Assembly (NCBI GenBank): GCA_937927195.1
Contig: CALBCY010000256.1
Coordinates: forward strand, 1 to 32,195
Reading direction: 5' to 3'
Length of the DNA stretch: 32,195 nucleotides
DNA from: an uncultured Chitinophagales bacterium
Lineage (GTDB): Bacteria > Bacteroidota > Bacteroidia > Chitinophagales > UBA2359
Positions 16,779-25,663 of this stretch are shown here, in pieces. The notes under the pieces are model-generated. The model did not search any database and was not told the DNA's origin. It saw only the letters and a list, made by a program, of their open reading frames with translations. Within the stretch, counting starts at the first letter, position 1. Every line of letters starts with the position of its first letter. The position numbers and the translations under genes are program-made.

Positions 16779-17867
16779 TTATTCTTCCTCATCGTTCATT
16801 ACAGTCTCCTGCTGTCTAATTGATTCCTTGTGAATAGACATGTATAAATCTTTCATGAAATCTTCCGTTAAGCCTACTTTAACACCACTGTCTTTTCTTT
16901 TGGTGAAAATCTCATCCCAGCGACTTTTTTGAAGAATGGTAATATTGTTGGTCTTTTTACACTCCCCTATTTGACGAGCAATTTGCATTCTTTCAGCAAG
17001 AATGTTTATGATTCTGTCATCTACACTGTCAATCGAATCTCTCAATTCTTCCAATTGATCAAGGAATGCTTCGTTGCTAGTTGTTGAATCTCTCAACAAA
17101 AGTGCAATCTTAATTTCAATTAATCTTTCAGGAGTGATTTGTTGTGCAGCATCACTCAATGCCTTATCTGGCGTAATGTGAGACTCTATCATCAAGCCAT
17201 TGAAATCGAGATCCAGTGCTTTTTGTGAAACAGGATGGATCAATTCTCTTTTACCAGTAATGTGGCTAGGATCAACAATGATTGGCAAATCAGGAATCTG
17301 TCTTTTCAATTCAATTGGAATTTCCCAATGCGGCTTATTTCTCCATTTTGATTTTCCATGTGTCGAAAATCCTCTGTGAATGGCCCCCAACTTTGTAATT
17401 CCTGCTTTGTTCAATCTTTCCAAAGCTCCCATCCAAAGAGAGAGATCAGGATTAATTGGATTTTTCACAAGAACCGGAATGTCTATTCCTCTTACAGCAT
17501 CTGCAATTTCTTGCACAGCAAAAGGATTTACAGTTGTTCTTGCGCCAATCCACAAAATATCAATCTGGGCGCGAAGAGCTTCATATACGTGTTTTGAGTT
17601 TGCAACCTCAGTTGTTACTGGAACGCCTATTGCGCGACCAGCATCTTTCAACCAATTCAAACCAATGCTTCCGACTCCTTCAAATGTATTGGGGCGGGTT
17701 CTAGGTTTCCAGATTCCTCCACGAAGAACATCCAAATTGGAATCCTTCAAACGGATTGCTGTTTGCATAACTTGTTCTTCGGTCTCAACACTGCAAGGAC
17801 CGGCTATCATTATTGGGCGTTCGTTTTTGATTCCCCATTCTTTTACTCCTGTTAATTCAAGGCTCAT
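16779..17867 (-). CDS. Bifunctional DAHP synthase / chorismate mutase
   Basis: This fusion enzyme covers two steps of aromatic amino acid synthesis. Residues about 1-265 form a KDO8P-like DAHP synthase barrel, which condenses phosphoenolpyruvate with erythrose 4-phosphate. Its motifs are GPCSVE at 23-28, RGGIWKPRT at 49-57, KNPINPD at 135-141 and DPSH at 199-202. Residues about 265-355 are an AroQ-type chorismate mutase (LEELRDSIDSVDDRIINILA and RMQIARQIGE), which converts chorismate to prephenate. In this arrangement the mutase domain can act as the feedback sensor for the synthase. The 362 residues and domain order match the Bacteroidota form, whereas Bacillus-type fusions have the mutase first. 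The ATG is well placed. It is probably the first gene of a two-gene unit with the DUF72 gene. Confidence 0.93.
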   Translation of the reverse strand: MSLELTGVKEWGIKNERPIMIAGPCSVETEEQVMQTAIRLKDSNLDVLRGGIWKPRTRPNTFEGVGSIGLNWLKDAGRAIGVPVTTEVANSKHVYEALRAQIDILWIGARTTVNPFAVQEIADAVRGIDIPVLVKNPINPDLSLWMGALERLNKAGITKLGAIHRGFSTHGKSKWRNKPHWEIPIELKRQIPDLPIIVDPSHITGKRELIHPVSQKALDLDFNGLMIESHITPDKALSDAAQQITPERLIEIKIALLLRDSTTSNEAFLDQLEELRDSIDSVDDRIINILAERMQIARQIGECKKTNNITILQKSRWDEIFTKRKDSGVKVGLTEDFMKDLYMSIHKESIRQQETVMNDEEE

Positions 17868-18036
17868 AAGTAATTATCAATTTTTAAAAGCGTGTAAAGT
17901 ACTAGTCATATCTTAGAATGCAGCAAGATAATCTAAATTCTTTTCAATAGCCAATAAAAAAAAACAATAAATATTTAAGATTTCATCTATTAAAGACAAT
18001 TTTATCCACAAAAAATAAAATATTTATTTCTATAAT

Positions 18037-18073
18037 ATAAAAAAAGGGATGAAGTGGCCTAATACTTCATCCC
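18037..18073 (-). terminator. Strong intrinsic terminator of the ferritin-like gene
   Basis: GGGATGAAGT (18046-18055) and ACTTCATCCC (18064-18073) form a perfect 10-bp stem with an 8-base loop. On the minus strand it is followed by seven T residues. It lies about 40 bp past the stop of the gene ending at 18116, as a rho-independent terminator should. Confidence 0.85.
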
Positions 18074-18115
18074 AGAAACAGTAAAATCGGTTATGCACAA
18101 ACCTGAGTTTAAGTC

Positions 18116-18931
18116 TTAAGCCCTAATCTCTTGTTTTAAAGACGAAGCATTTTTGCAAGAGTTGATAGGATTGATAATGGGTTTGTCTTTTGCAAGAATT
18201 ATTTCTTCACACTTGCTATGCCATTTGTTAGAGTACTTTAAGTAATTTTTAAAATAGACTCCACCCGCTTGGAAAACTTTCCTGTATTTCATCCATACCA
18301 CTGCTTGGGTGCTTCTAAAAATTATTTTATCAACAAAACGATGAAGTGTGTTTTGGAAGTTGCTTCTTTTTGAATAGAGGCATTGTAAAGCCAAACTTTG
18401 AAATTGAAGGTGTTTGACTTCATCCTTTAAGATTTGTTGGCAGATCTGCTTGAGAAGAACTGAATTACTTGCTTCCCGAAGTGCTTTATAAAATACCATT
18501 GAGAATATTTCGGCCGTTAGCAAAACCATTACTTTGGCTTCCAGGTTTCCTAGGCTTCGAAGTTTGGTAAAAATAAAATCCAACCACACTTCTTTTTTGG
18601 GTTCAATGGATTGAATTTCCATAAAATCCAATAAATAGTGAGAATGTCGTTGTTCTTCTTTGATAAATAATTCAATGGATCTTGAATACCAAGGAATGTC
18701 AAACAAAGCGCTGAAAATATGTGCTTTCTTTTGAAAGTTTTTTCCTTCAGAATATTCACCAACTTGAAAATCTTGTAGGGAGGCACTCAACAATTCTTTT
18801 TCCTTGGAACTCATTTGATCCTCATTGGACCAATCTATTGAGGTTTGATTGTCTCTGTTCCATTCAAAAAATTCGAACCAATCTTTGAAAGGCCTTTGTT
18901 CCTCCTGAATTTCTTCTCTTTGCTTTAGCAT
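18116..18931 (-). CDS. Ferritin-like diiron protein, function unknown
   Basis: This 271-residue, mostly helical protein shows a four-helix carboxylate-bridged diiron pattern: Glu59 or Glu62 in helix 1, Glu93-x-x-His96 (EEQRH) in helix 2, Glu141 in helix 3 and Glu171-x-x-His174 (DEVKH) in helix 4. The spacing fits the ferritin-like superfamily, which includes storage proteins, rubrerythrins and diiron oxygenases. A ligand set with two ExxH motifs is typical. There is no rubredoxin-like CxxC pair, so it is not a full rubrerythrin. A 35-residue N-terminal tail rich in Trp and acidic residues and a basic C-terminal tail are extra. There is no signal peptide. It is monocistronic, with an intrinsic terminator right behind it. 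Whether it oxidises a substrate or stores iron cannot be told. Confidence 0.75.
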   Translation of the reverse strand: MLKQREEIQEEQRPFKDWFEFFEWNRDNQTSIDWSNEDQMSSKEKELLSASLQDFQVGEYSEGKNFQKKAHIFSALFDIPWYSRSIELFIKEEQRHSHYLLDFMEIQSIEPKKEVWLDFIFTKLRSLGNLEAKVMVLLTAEIFSMVFYKALREASNSVLLKQICQQILKDEVKHLQFQSLALQCLYSKRSNFQNTLHRFVDKIIFRSTQAVVWMKYRKVFQAGGVYFKNYLKYSNKWHSKCEEIILAKDKPIINPINSCKNASSLKQEIRA

Positions 18932-19087
18932 AATCTCCGTTTATCATGTGTACAATAGATAAACAACTAAAATCAAAAAGAATTGGTGAAATAATAATAA
19001 CGTAGCTTAATAGAATGTTAAAGCTTTTTCTTGATGGCAAACCAGCTAATCACTTTGTTAGCAAATTATCAAATGGCAGTGGGTCGA

Positions 19088-21358
19088 TTAATCCTCAACA
19101 GAATAGATTTCAAACATTTTACCATTGAAAAGAAAACGGATATTGGCTCCTAAAGCTAAAAGTGATTCTATTCCAGGTTCATTTTCCATTAAAAGAAAAT
19201 ACTCAGAAGAAGCAAATTCTACTTTTTTGGAGTTTAAGTTTGTATCAAACTCTTGCAATTTGATGTCTTCCCAAAACAATCCGTTTTTGAAAAAAGCTCT
19301 GCCTTGAGCAAGCATAACCTTATCGGTGATGCTCTTATTGTTTCCTTTTTTGTCCGTATAACTCAATCTGCTTTGACCAGGAGTAATTTCACTGATGCTG
19401 GTAGCAGCATTCATATTCATAATCTCCTTGCTCGATTGAACACTTGCTGCACCTTCTCGCTCATTTTTCATTTTATCATATTCCTTTCCAATTTTTTTAA
19501 CCAATGCCTCTTGGTTTGCCCCTTTGAAAAGAATAGGAAGGCTTGGATTTGCAGTTGGATCATCTCCTTCAGAAGGCGGTTCCATTTCAGACTCATCTTC
19601 AATAATTAGAAAACTCGTATAAGGAGTAATGATTCCATATTTTCTAGCTAATAAAACGACCTCGTCTTTGATTTCATCACTCTCCCCATTTAATCTAATT
19701 TGGTCGAGTAAAAATCCAATTCTTCTACTCGCCCAAAGTTGGGGGATGAAATCATTTTTCTCAGACCGTTTTTCAAAGTTTACATCGAATTCAAACTTAC
19801 GAAGCTCGTCATTTATTTTCCCTTCCAAAAGTAATTTGCCCTCGCCCCAATTATTGTATCTTCCAAAAAGTTGAAGAGAAGTTCCTTGGTACAAATCGGG
19901 AAGTTTATAAGGGTAAATTCTGTCCACCTCTACCCCATTGAAACTTATTGAAATGTCGGTTAATACCGGAGAGCTAACTTTATTGTAAAAACTAGATAGT
20001 TTCAGTTCTAAATCTTCCTCTGCAGAAATATAAGTTCTGTAAGCATTCGTCAGATCAGTAATATTATCTAATAGATGAGCATTGAGATCGTCACCAATAC
20101 CAAAAGTGAATATTTTTGCATTATTTTTTTTGATATTTCTTTGCACACTTTCCAATAATGGCAGCTCCTGAGTCACCCCTATTGTTGGTTTCCCATCTGT
20201 AATAAAGACAACCATATAGGGACGTTGTGGATCACCTTCCACATCAAGGGCTAGATCCAAAGCTTCGTCAATATTTGTTCCACCTCTTGCAACCAAAGTG
20301 CCTATATAAGATTCTGCACGTTCCTTTGTTTCGGCATTAAAAGGTTGCAATTCTTTAAAAAGAGATTCAGCCTCTGTTGAAAATTTCACCAAATTGAAAC
20401 GATCATTTTCATTGAGCTTTCTAACACAGTACAACATAGCTCTTTTTGCTTGATCCATTTTTTCTCCAGACATACTTCCTGAGCAATCTAAAACGAAAGT
20501 GATGTCTTTTTCAATAACCTCTAACTCTTCTGTTTCCAAAGCTGGGGTAATGTCCATGTAGAAATACCCGTCTTCAACATTGTTGTATTTGTAAGTAAAC
20601 AGGTTGGTCCCCAATTCTTCTTTTCCTATGGTAAAATATAGTTTAAAATCTGTTTTTGGTTTGAAATTATCAGCATGAAATCCGCCTAGAGCTTTTTTCT
20701 CACCTTTCCTTCCAACTTCTAAATTATAAGATGGTGAATAAACAGTCTGTATATTTTCATCACATCGCAAATTAAGTTTCAAATCAAAACTCCCAATTGG
20801 AACAGGGTGTCTTTTTGAAATGTTAACTGGATAATTGTATTCTACAAGTTTGCCTTCTTTTTTAAGGACCTCGATGTAGGTTATTTTAAAAATTTGCTTG
20901 GCATTCGAATCAATGGGGAAGATTTTTATTTTATACAAATCCTGAGTACTGTACTCGAGCAAAGCAGGATCCATGTATTTGCTGACGACATCTTGGTAAA
21001 TTTTTCTAGCTTTATTTGCATCTACCAATTCTGGCTCTACTTCAGATCCATTGATCCAAACAAGAAATTTTTGCAAAACAGCTCCTTTGGGAACAGGGAA
21101 GAAAAACTCTCCTTCCATTTTGCGATTGTTAGGATTGTAAAATGTCTGCTCGACGGTAGTTATTGCACGTAAATTCTGGATGTCAATATTTACATTCTGG
21201 GATTTTTGCTCTAATGTATAAAATGGCATTCTTGGGCATTCGCCACAACGGATTTTCTTATTATTTTCCAGAATTACAAAACCTCCTGCATCGAGATTTA
21301 AATTAAAAACTGCAAAAGAAAATATGAAAATAAATAACAGTTTCAAGTTCCCCTTCAT
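19088..21358 (-). CDS. Exported VIT and von Willebrand A domain protein
   Basis: This 756-residue protein has a signal peptide (LKLLFIFIFSFAVFNLNLDA, residues 5-24). A VIT domain at about 50-180 shows VEQTFYNPNNRKMEGEFFFP followed by PVPKGAVL. A VWA domain at about 285-470 has a complete metal-ion-dependent adhesion site: Asp291-Ser293-Ser295 (DCSGSMS), Thr361 in RGGTN and Asp388 in FITDGKP. The arrangement matches inter-alpha-trypsin-inhibitor heavy-chain-like proteins of bacteria, which act in adhesion or protein binding outside the inner membrane. The C-terminal 280 residues are beta-rich with a linker near 590-650. CGEC at residues 38-41 may form a disulfide. It lies 250 bp downstream of the anti-sigma gene, on the same strand, so it is a candidate member of that regulon. 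Confidence 0.9.
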   Translation of the reverse strand: MKGNLKLLFIFIFSFAVFNLNLDAGGFVILENNKKIRCGECPRMPFYTLEQKSQNVNIDIQNLRAITTVEQTFYNPNNRKMEGEFFFPVPKGAVLQKFLVWINGSEVEPELVDANKARKIYQDVVSKYMDPALLEYSTQDLYKIKIFPIDSNAKQIFKITYIEVLKKEGKLVEYNYPVNISKRHPVPIGSFDLKLNLRCDENIQTVYSPSYNLEVGRKGEKKALGGFHADNFKPKTDFKLYFTIGKEELGTNLFTYKYNNVEDGYFYMDITPALETEELEVIEKDITFVLDCSGSMSGEKMDQAKRAMLYCVRKLNENDRFNLVKFSTEAESLFKELQPFNAETKERAESYIGTLVARGGTNIDEALDLALDVEGDPQRPYMVVFITDGKPTIGVTQELPLLESVQRNIKKNNAKIFTFGIGDDLNAHLLDNITDLTNAYRTYISAEEDLELKLSSFYNKVSSPVLTDISISFNGVEVDRIYPYKLPDLYQGTSLQLFGRYNNWGEGKLLLEGKINDELRKFEFDVNFEKRSEKNDFIPQLWASRRIGFLLDQIRLNGESDEIKDEVVLLARKYGIITPYTSFLIIEDESEMEPPSEGDDPTANPSLPILFKGANQEALVKKIGKEYDKMKNEREGAASVQSSKEIMNMNAATSISEITPGQSRLSYTDKKGNNKSITDKVMLAQGRAFFKNGLFWEDIKLQEFDTNLNSKKVEFASSEYFLLMENEPGIESLLALGANIRFLFNGKMFEIYSVED

Positions 21359-21608
21359 AAAAATAAATTGTGTTATATCGCTTATTTTGACTCATCAATT
21401 GATAAACATAATTCAATCGAATTAAAAAATATAAACGCAAAAATCAACTAATAATTGGCATTAATGCGTTGTTTATCTACAATTTCTCCTTGAGTATGTT
21501 TAGATTTTCAAGTTACAATCTGAAAACCATGATGCGCTTAAAGATAAGGCATTCTTTTGAACTTGTTATAAAGCACTGAGATTCAAAGATGAGTACTTAA
21601 TTTCCTTT

Positions 21609-23318
21609 TTAATTCCGCTTTAAGAACAAAGATTTATTGGCAAATTCAGAATATTCAATAATCACTTTATCATTGCCATCTTTTTTAAATACAATAAAAG
21701 AGGGTTTAGTTGATATTTGTTCTTGAAATATCGCCGCTTTGGTAGAAATATTTAGCAAAATGAAGTTTTTGTCTCTAACTTCTTCTGAAAGTAAAATGCT
21801 TTCAACTAAACTAATACCTTGAAATTCCTGAACAATTTTAATATTCCTGGTAAGAATCGTATCACCCTCAGATACAGCGTATTCAAAACAGTTTAATTGT
21901 CCCGATTCAATTTTACTCCATTCAGAGACAGAGGTTTCATTTGACCAAGTTCCAATCAACCAATCCAATAAAACAAGGTCATTGTTTACCATTTGCATTG
22001 AATTTGAAGAATAGGATTCTACACTCCTCGTATCAGTGATTTTATTGCCATTGTTTGAAAGGAATGAATAATATTCACAATCCTTATTATTGACCTTTCC
22101 ATCCAAATTGAAATCTTCATAAACATCCTTTTTTGAATTTTCATTCAAGTCATAACAGCTAAACTTGGACTTCTCAAGGCTCTGAGAATTTTCATTTTTA
22201 CTTTTTTTGTCTTTTTTACTTTTAACTGTTTTGTCTTTTCGTGAAATTGACTCATCTGCAACAACAATTTCATCCAAACTTGTTCCTCGATCATAAGCAT
22301 CTGTTGCTTCCGCAGCTGTTGGAGCAAGCCTAGGCGTTTCTTTCGTTGATTCTATGTCAACAAGATCAACAAGCTCTTCTTGTCCATATTCTCCTTTTTC
22401 ATTTTGTTGATCTTGTTCCATTTCTGATGGTTTGTCATCCAGCATTAAATTGCCAACTGAAGGAGCTCCTGGTGCAGTGGCCCCTAATTCGCCAATGGGA
22501 CCTTGTGAACCATCCATTTCATCAAGATTAGAATTTTCTACCAATTCTTCACGGTAGTCAAAATCACTGCTCTTTTCTTCAGATTTTGACACCATTTCAT
22601 CAGAAGAATATCCAGAATCATCACTTTGCGTTTCGATTTCCTCCTTTTCAGAATAATTACTTGCCTTTCTCGTTGGTTCTGTTATTGCAAGCGGTTCATT
22701 TTGTGGTCCATTCGAATCAAAATCCTTTGCTTGGGCTTTATAAGTTTCAGTTTGATACTTTTCAGCTGCTGCATCTTGAGGTTCAGTGAATGCTTTATCA
22801 GCCTTCCTTTTTTCACCCTGTTGATTTTTCAAACGATCCTCTACTTCTGAAGTGGTTTTAATTTCTTTATTCTTTTCAATGAAATTCTTTTCAGAATTGT
22901 CTGTATTTAATTCACTTTCCTCAAATTTCGCATCTTCAGAAATTTCTGGAGGATTAGCAATGGTTTCTTTGGATAAACTTGACTTTTCACCCTCATTTGC
23001 AGCAGTTGCTTTATCTGCTCTGTTCTTTTTAAATTTGGCTTCGTTCGTACTTTCAATAGAAATGTTTTCAGAAACCCTTGGATGGTTATCTTTTGTTCCC
23101 AGTCCAATGTAAGTAAGAATTGGAATGCACAAAAGTCCCACTAAGGCTGCTGCCGCAAGCCATTTTATGCGATTTGATTTTGCAGGTTGCTCCTCTACAA
23201 TTTCAGTCTGGTCCAAAAGATTCTCTAATCTCCTCCAAGCTTGTCCGGTTGGAGCCTTATTGAATCCATCCTGATTGTCCCTAAAAACTTGATCTATATT
23301 TTCTAAATTATCTTTCAT
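21609..23318 (-). CDS. Transmembrane anti-sigma-like protein with EF-hand loop and DUF6265-like domain
   Basis: This 569-residue protein follows an ECF sigma factor gene by 5 bp, the standard place for its anti-sigma factor. Residues 1-50 are cytoplasmic and have the W-x-x-L motif around AWRRLENLLDQ seen in Bacteroidota anti-sigma-like proteins. One transmembrane helix follows (about 52-74, IKWLAAAALVGLLCIPILTY). Residues 75-385 are a long acidic, Glu/Ser/Lys-rich, probably disordered segment. An EF-hand or dockerin-like calcium loop lies at 402-413, with Asp402, Asn404, Asp406, Gly407, Val409 and Asp413. The C-terminus (450-569) starts with LLDWLIGTW and resembles the lipocalin-like DUF6265 domain. 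Topology would place the sensor part in the periplasm. The combination is unusual, and the sigma-binding role is inferred from position. Confidence 0.8.
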   Translation of the reverse strand: MKDNLENIDQVFRDNQDGFNKAPTGQAWRRLENLLDQTEIVEEQPAKSNRIKWLAAAALVGLLCIPILTYIGLGTKDNHPRVSENISIESTNEAKFKKNRADKATAANEGEKSSLSKETIANPPEISEDAKFEESELNTDNSEKNFIEKNKEIKTTSEVEDRLKNQQGEKRKADKAFTEPQDAAAEKYQTETYKAQAKDFDSNGPQNEPLAITEPTRKASNYSEKEEIETQSDDSGYSSDEMVSKSEEKSSDFDYREELVENSNLDEMDGSQGPIGELGATAPGAPSVGNLMLDDKPSEMEQDQQNEKGEYGQEELVDLVDIESTKETPRLAPTAAEATDAYDRGTSLDEIVVADESISRKDKTVKSKKDKKSKNENSQSLEKSKFSCYDLNENSKKDVYEDFNLDGKVNNKDCEYYSFLSNNGNKITDTRSVESYSSNSMQMVNNDLVLLDWLIGTWSNETSVSEWSKIESGQLNCFEYAVSEGDTILTRNIKIVQEFQGISLVESILLSEEVRDKNFILLNISTKAAIFQEQISTKPSFIVFKKDGNDKVIIEYSEFANKSLFLKRN

Positions 23319-23323
23319 GAAGA

Positions 23324-23872
23324 TTAGGCTTGCATTAAATAATCCCCGCTCATTAACTGCTTTAATTTCTTTCTTGCTTTTGCCAATTGCGATTTTGAAG
23401 TATTGACACTAATATTGAGCTTTTCAGCTACTTCCTGATGACTAAAACCTTCTATCGCGAACAAATTGAAAACTGTTCTGTATCCAACAGGCAAAAAGTC
23501 AAGTAATTTTAGAATCTCCTTTTCACTTATACAAGACTCTGCATCAGAACTCGTAATTGCATGGTTTTCAGATATTTCTACTGATAAGTTCATGTTGTAT
23601 TTTCTCAAAAACATTAAAGATTCATTGATCATTATTCTTTTGACCCAAGCAGGAAAACTGCCTTTGCCATCAAACTGGTGAATTTTTGTAAAAACCTTAA
23701 AGAATCCATTGATCATAACATCCTCTGCATCTTGCTCATTCTTGACATACCGACGGCATATACCAAACATGGCCGGAGAGAAAGCATCGTACAATTCTTG
23801 TTGCGCTTTCCGGTCATTTTTTCGAATCAATGATATGTTCTTCTCTAAATCCAGATTTGAGGGTTTTACCAC
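23324..23872 (-). CDS. ECF-type RNA polymerase sigma factor
   Basis: This 182-residue sigma-70 family protein has only regions 2 and 4, as in extracytoplasmic function sigma factors. Region 2 covers about residues 24-90, with ELYDAFSPAMFGICRRYV, the DAEDVMINGFFKVF helix and the WVKRIMINESL helix. Region 4 covers 123-175, with LDFLPVGYRTVFNLFAIEGF, the EVAEKLNISVNTSKSQLAKA helix-turn-helix and a basic end. It directs polymerase to a small regulon. Translation appears to start at GTG (23870-23872). The anti-sigma-like gene begins 5 bp after its stop, so they are co-expressed. The upstream 400 bp hold its own promoter and may carry an autoregulated site. Confidence 0.93.
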   Translation of the reverse strand: MVKPSNLDLEKNISLIRKNDRKAQQELYDAFSPAMFGICRRYVKNEQDAEDVMINGFFKVFTKIHQFDGKGSFPAWVKRIMINESLMFLRKYNMNLSVEISENHAITSSDAESCISEKEILKLLDFLPVGYRTVFNLFAIEGFSHQEVAEKLNISVNTSKSQLAKARKKLKQLMSGDYLMQA

Positions 23873-24289
23873 TATTTACTAAAAAATTAAGAATCGATCG
23901 ATATTAAAAGGTTTCAAGGTCATTTCATCATAAGAATGCATAAAATTAGCGAGAAGTTGCCTGAGGAGTTGAATTTCCTGTTCTATAAATATAGTCATTA
24001 GATACTAATATCTAGTTTTTCGATTCTGTTGTATTGTATAAACTAAACATTTTCAATGTTTTATTGCAAATTTCCAGCCGTACGCTGGCATTTAAAAAGA
24101 CTGTATTTTTCCTCAAATTTGATCAAAAATCAAGTTAAATATTGAGACAAAAGCCAAGCAATCTCATTAAAAAGAACTTGCATTTTCCTTTTTTCAGCAT
24201 TCTTATAATATAGAACTTGTTTAAAAGCAATGGCTGGACTTTCACTTTGGTCCTCATTTTCACAATTAACATTATCGGAATTTTCAAGC
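23873..24289. other. Intergenic region between the divergent sigma factor and DUF2851 genes
   Basis: There is no credible gene in these 417 bp if DUF2851 starts at 24290. Small palindromes are present: AGATA-CTAA-TATCT at 24000-24013, AAACATT-TTC-AATGTTT at 24045-24061, and CCAGC-CGTAC-GCTGG at 24074-24088. The last is conspicuous because it is GC-rich in AT-rich DNA. These could be binding sites serving either promoter. Confidence 0.4.
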
Positions 24290-25567
24290 ATGAGAGAAGA
24301 CTTCATTTCCTTTATATGGCAGCAGAAATTATTCGATTTCAAGGATTTAGCAACTGAAGAAGGTGAATCTATAGAAATTTTGAATTTTGGCAGCCTCAAC
24401 ACTGATTCAGGTCCAGATTTTTTTAATGGTAAAATAAAAATTGGACAGACCTTATGGGCAGGCAATATTGAAATACATGTTAAGTCTTCAGATTGGAAAT
24501 TACACAAGCACAATGAAAATCCAGCATTTGACAATGTTATTTTGCATGTTGTTTACGAAGCAGATGTCAAAATTATTTCACGAAACAATAATAAGATTCC
24601 ATGTTTGAGCCTGAAAAATAGAATTGACGCATCAGTTTTATCGAAGTTTAGAGTATTTCAAAAAAATGGCTTCCTGCTGCCTTGTCATAGTTTCCTCAAC
24701 AAGATTGATCCATTTGTTTGGAGTTTTTGGAAAGAAAGGCTTATCGTAGAAAGAATTGAATACAAAACAAGGATAATTGAAAGCTATTTAAAACAAAGCA
24801 ATAACGACTGGCAGTATAGTTTTTATAGAATTCTAATGAAAGCTTTTGGATTAAATGTCAACCAAATAGCATTTGAGAACTTGTCATCAAGGATATCTTT
24901 AACAGTATTATTGAAATTGAAAGATTGTCCTTTTAAAACGGAGGCTTTGCTATTTGGAGTTTCTGGTTTATTAGAAAAATTTAGAACGGATGAATACCTT
25001 AGCAGGCTTAAAATGGAATATAAATTCCTGAAAAACAAGTTCCAACTATCAGAAATGTCTTATAGCACCTGGAAATTCAGCAGAATGAGACCAATAAATT
25101 TCCCTAGCATCAAGATTGCTCAATTGGCGGCAATAATTTCACATAACAAAAACTTATACAATTCGGTTTTACAAACCGATGGCTCAAAAGAGCTAATCAA
25201 GTTATTTGAATACGAACCTTCTCAATATTGGTCAAATCATTTTGTGTTTGGCAAACAATCAAAATCTATTTCAAAAAAGCCTGGTAACCTAACCATTCAT
25301 TCCATTTTAATAAACGCAATAATTCCCTTCAAATTTCTCTACAACAAACACAACAAAACTAATTTGGCATTTCAAGATGAATTGATTGAAATGCTCCGAA
25401 GCCTTCCCGCCGAAAAAAACAAAATCTGTAGTGATTGGGCTTCCTTAAAGGTTCCAAGTAAAAATGCATTGGACTCACAGGCTTTAATTCATTTAAAAAA
25501 GAACTATTGTGATCAAAAAAAGTGCATGTTTTGTGACATTGGTGTAAAAATTCTTAGAAGCCCTTAA
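24290..25567 (+). CDS. DUF2851 family protein
   Basis: The DUF2851 family is largely confined to Bacteroidota, and its function is unknown. From the ATG at 24290 the protein has 425 residues. It begins MREDFISFIWQQKLFD, which is the family N-terminus. An ATG at 24230 would add 20 residues that look unrelated (Ser/Leu-rich), so the later start is preferred. The N-terminal domain has NFGSLNTDSGPDFFNGKIKIG and WAGNIEIHVKSSDWKLHKH, a beta-rich core with Asp and His residues reminiscent of nuclease folds, though that is only a resemblance. The C-terminus ends with a cysteine cluster, CDQKKCMFCDIG, that may bind zinc or an Fe-S cluster. It is cytoplasmic, and the nearest downstream gene is nusB. 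Confidence 0.88.
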   Translation: MREDFISFIWQQKLFDFKDLATEEGESIEILNFGSLNTDSGPDFFNGKIKIGQTLWAGNIEIHVKSSDWKLHKHNENPAFDNVILHVVYEADVKIISRNNNKIPCLSLKNRIDASVLSKFRVFQKNGFLLPCHSFLNKIDPFVWSFWKERLIVERIEYKTRIIESYLKQSNNDWQYSFYRILMKAFGLNVNQIAFENLSSRISLTVLLKLKDCPFKTEALLFGVSGLLEKFRTDEYLSRLKMEYKFLKNKFQLSEMSYSTWKFSRMRPINFPSIKIAQLAAIISHNKNLYNSVLQTDGSKELIKLFEYEPSQYWSNHFVFGKQSKSISKKPGNLTIHSILINAIIPFKFLYNKHNKTNLAFQDELIEMLRSLPAEKNKICSDWASLKVPSKNALDSQALIHLKKNYCDQKKCMFCDIGVKILRSP

Positions 25568-25663
25568 ATCTCGAAGGAAAATTCTTGCTGATTATTAATC
25601 CTTATTGAAAATCAATACAGTAAAAACTTTTTTTTGAACAAATTAGACTAAATTTATATTTAT

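Noticed and set aside
17380-17916. A 178-codon plus-strand open frame
   Set aside because: It is antisense to the well-supported DAHP synthase/chorismate mutase gene.
22145-23112. Several overlapping open frames on both strands within the anti-sigma gene
   Set aside because: They arise from the biased Glu/Lys/Ser codons of the low-complexity segment and look like shadows.
24230-24289. A 20-residue longer N-terminus for the DUF2851 protein
   Set aside because: The extra residues do not resemble the family, whose members begin at the MREDF-like segment starting at 24290.
24130-24534. A 134-codon minus-strand open frame
   Set aside because: It is antisense to the start of the DUF2851 gene and has no family resemblance, so it was not called as a gene between the divergent promoters.
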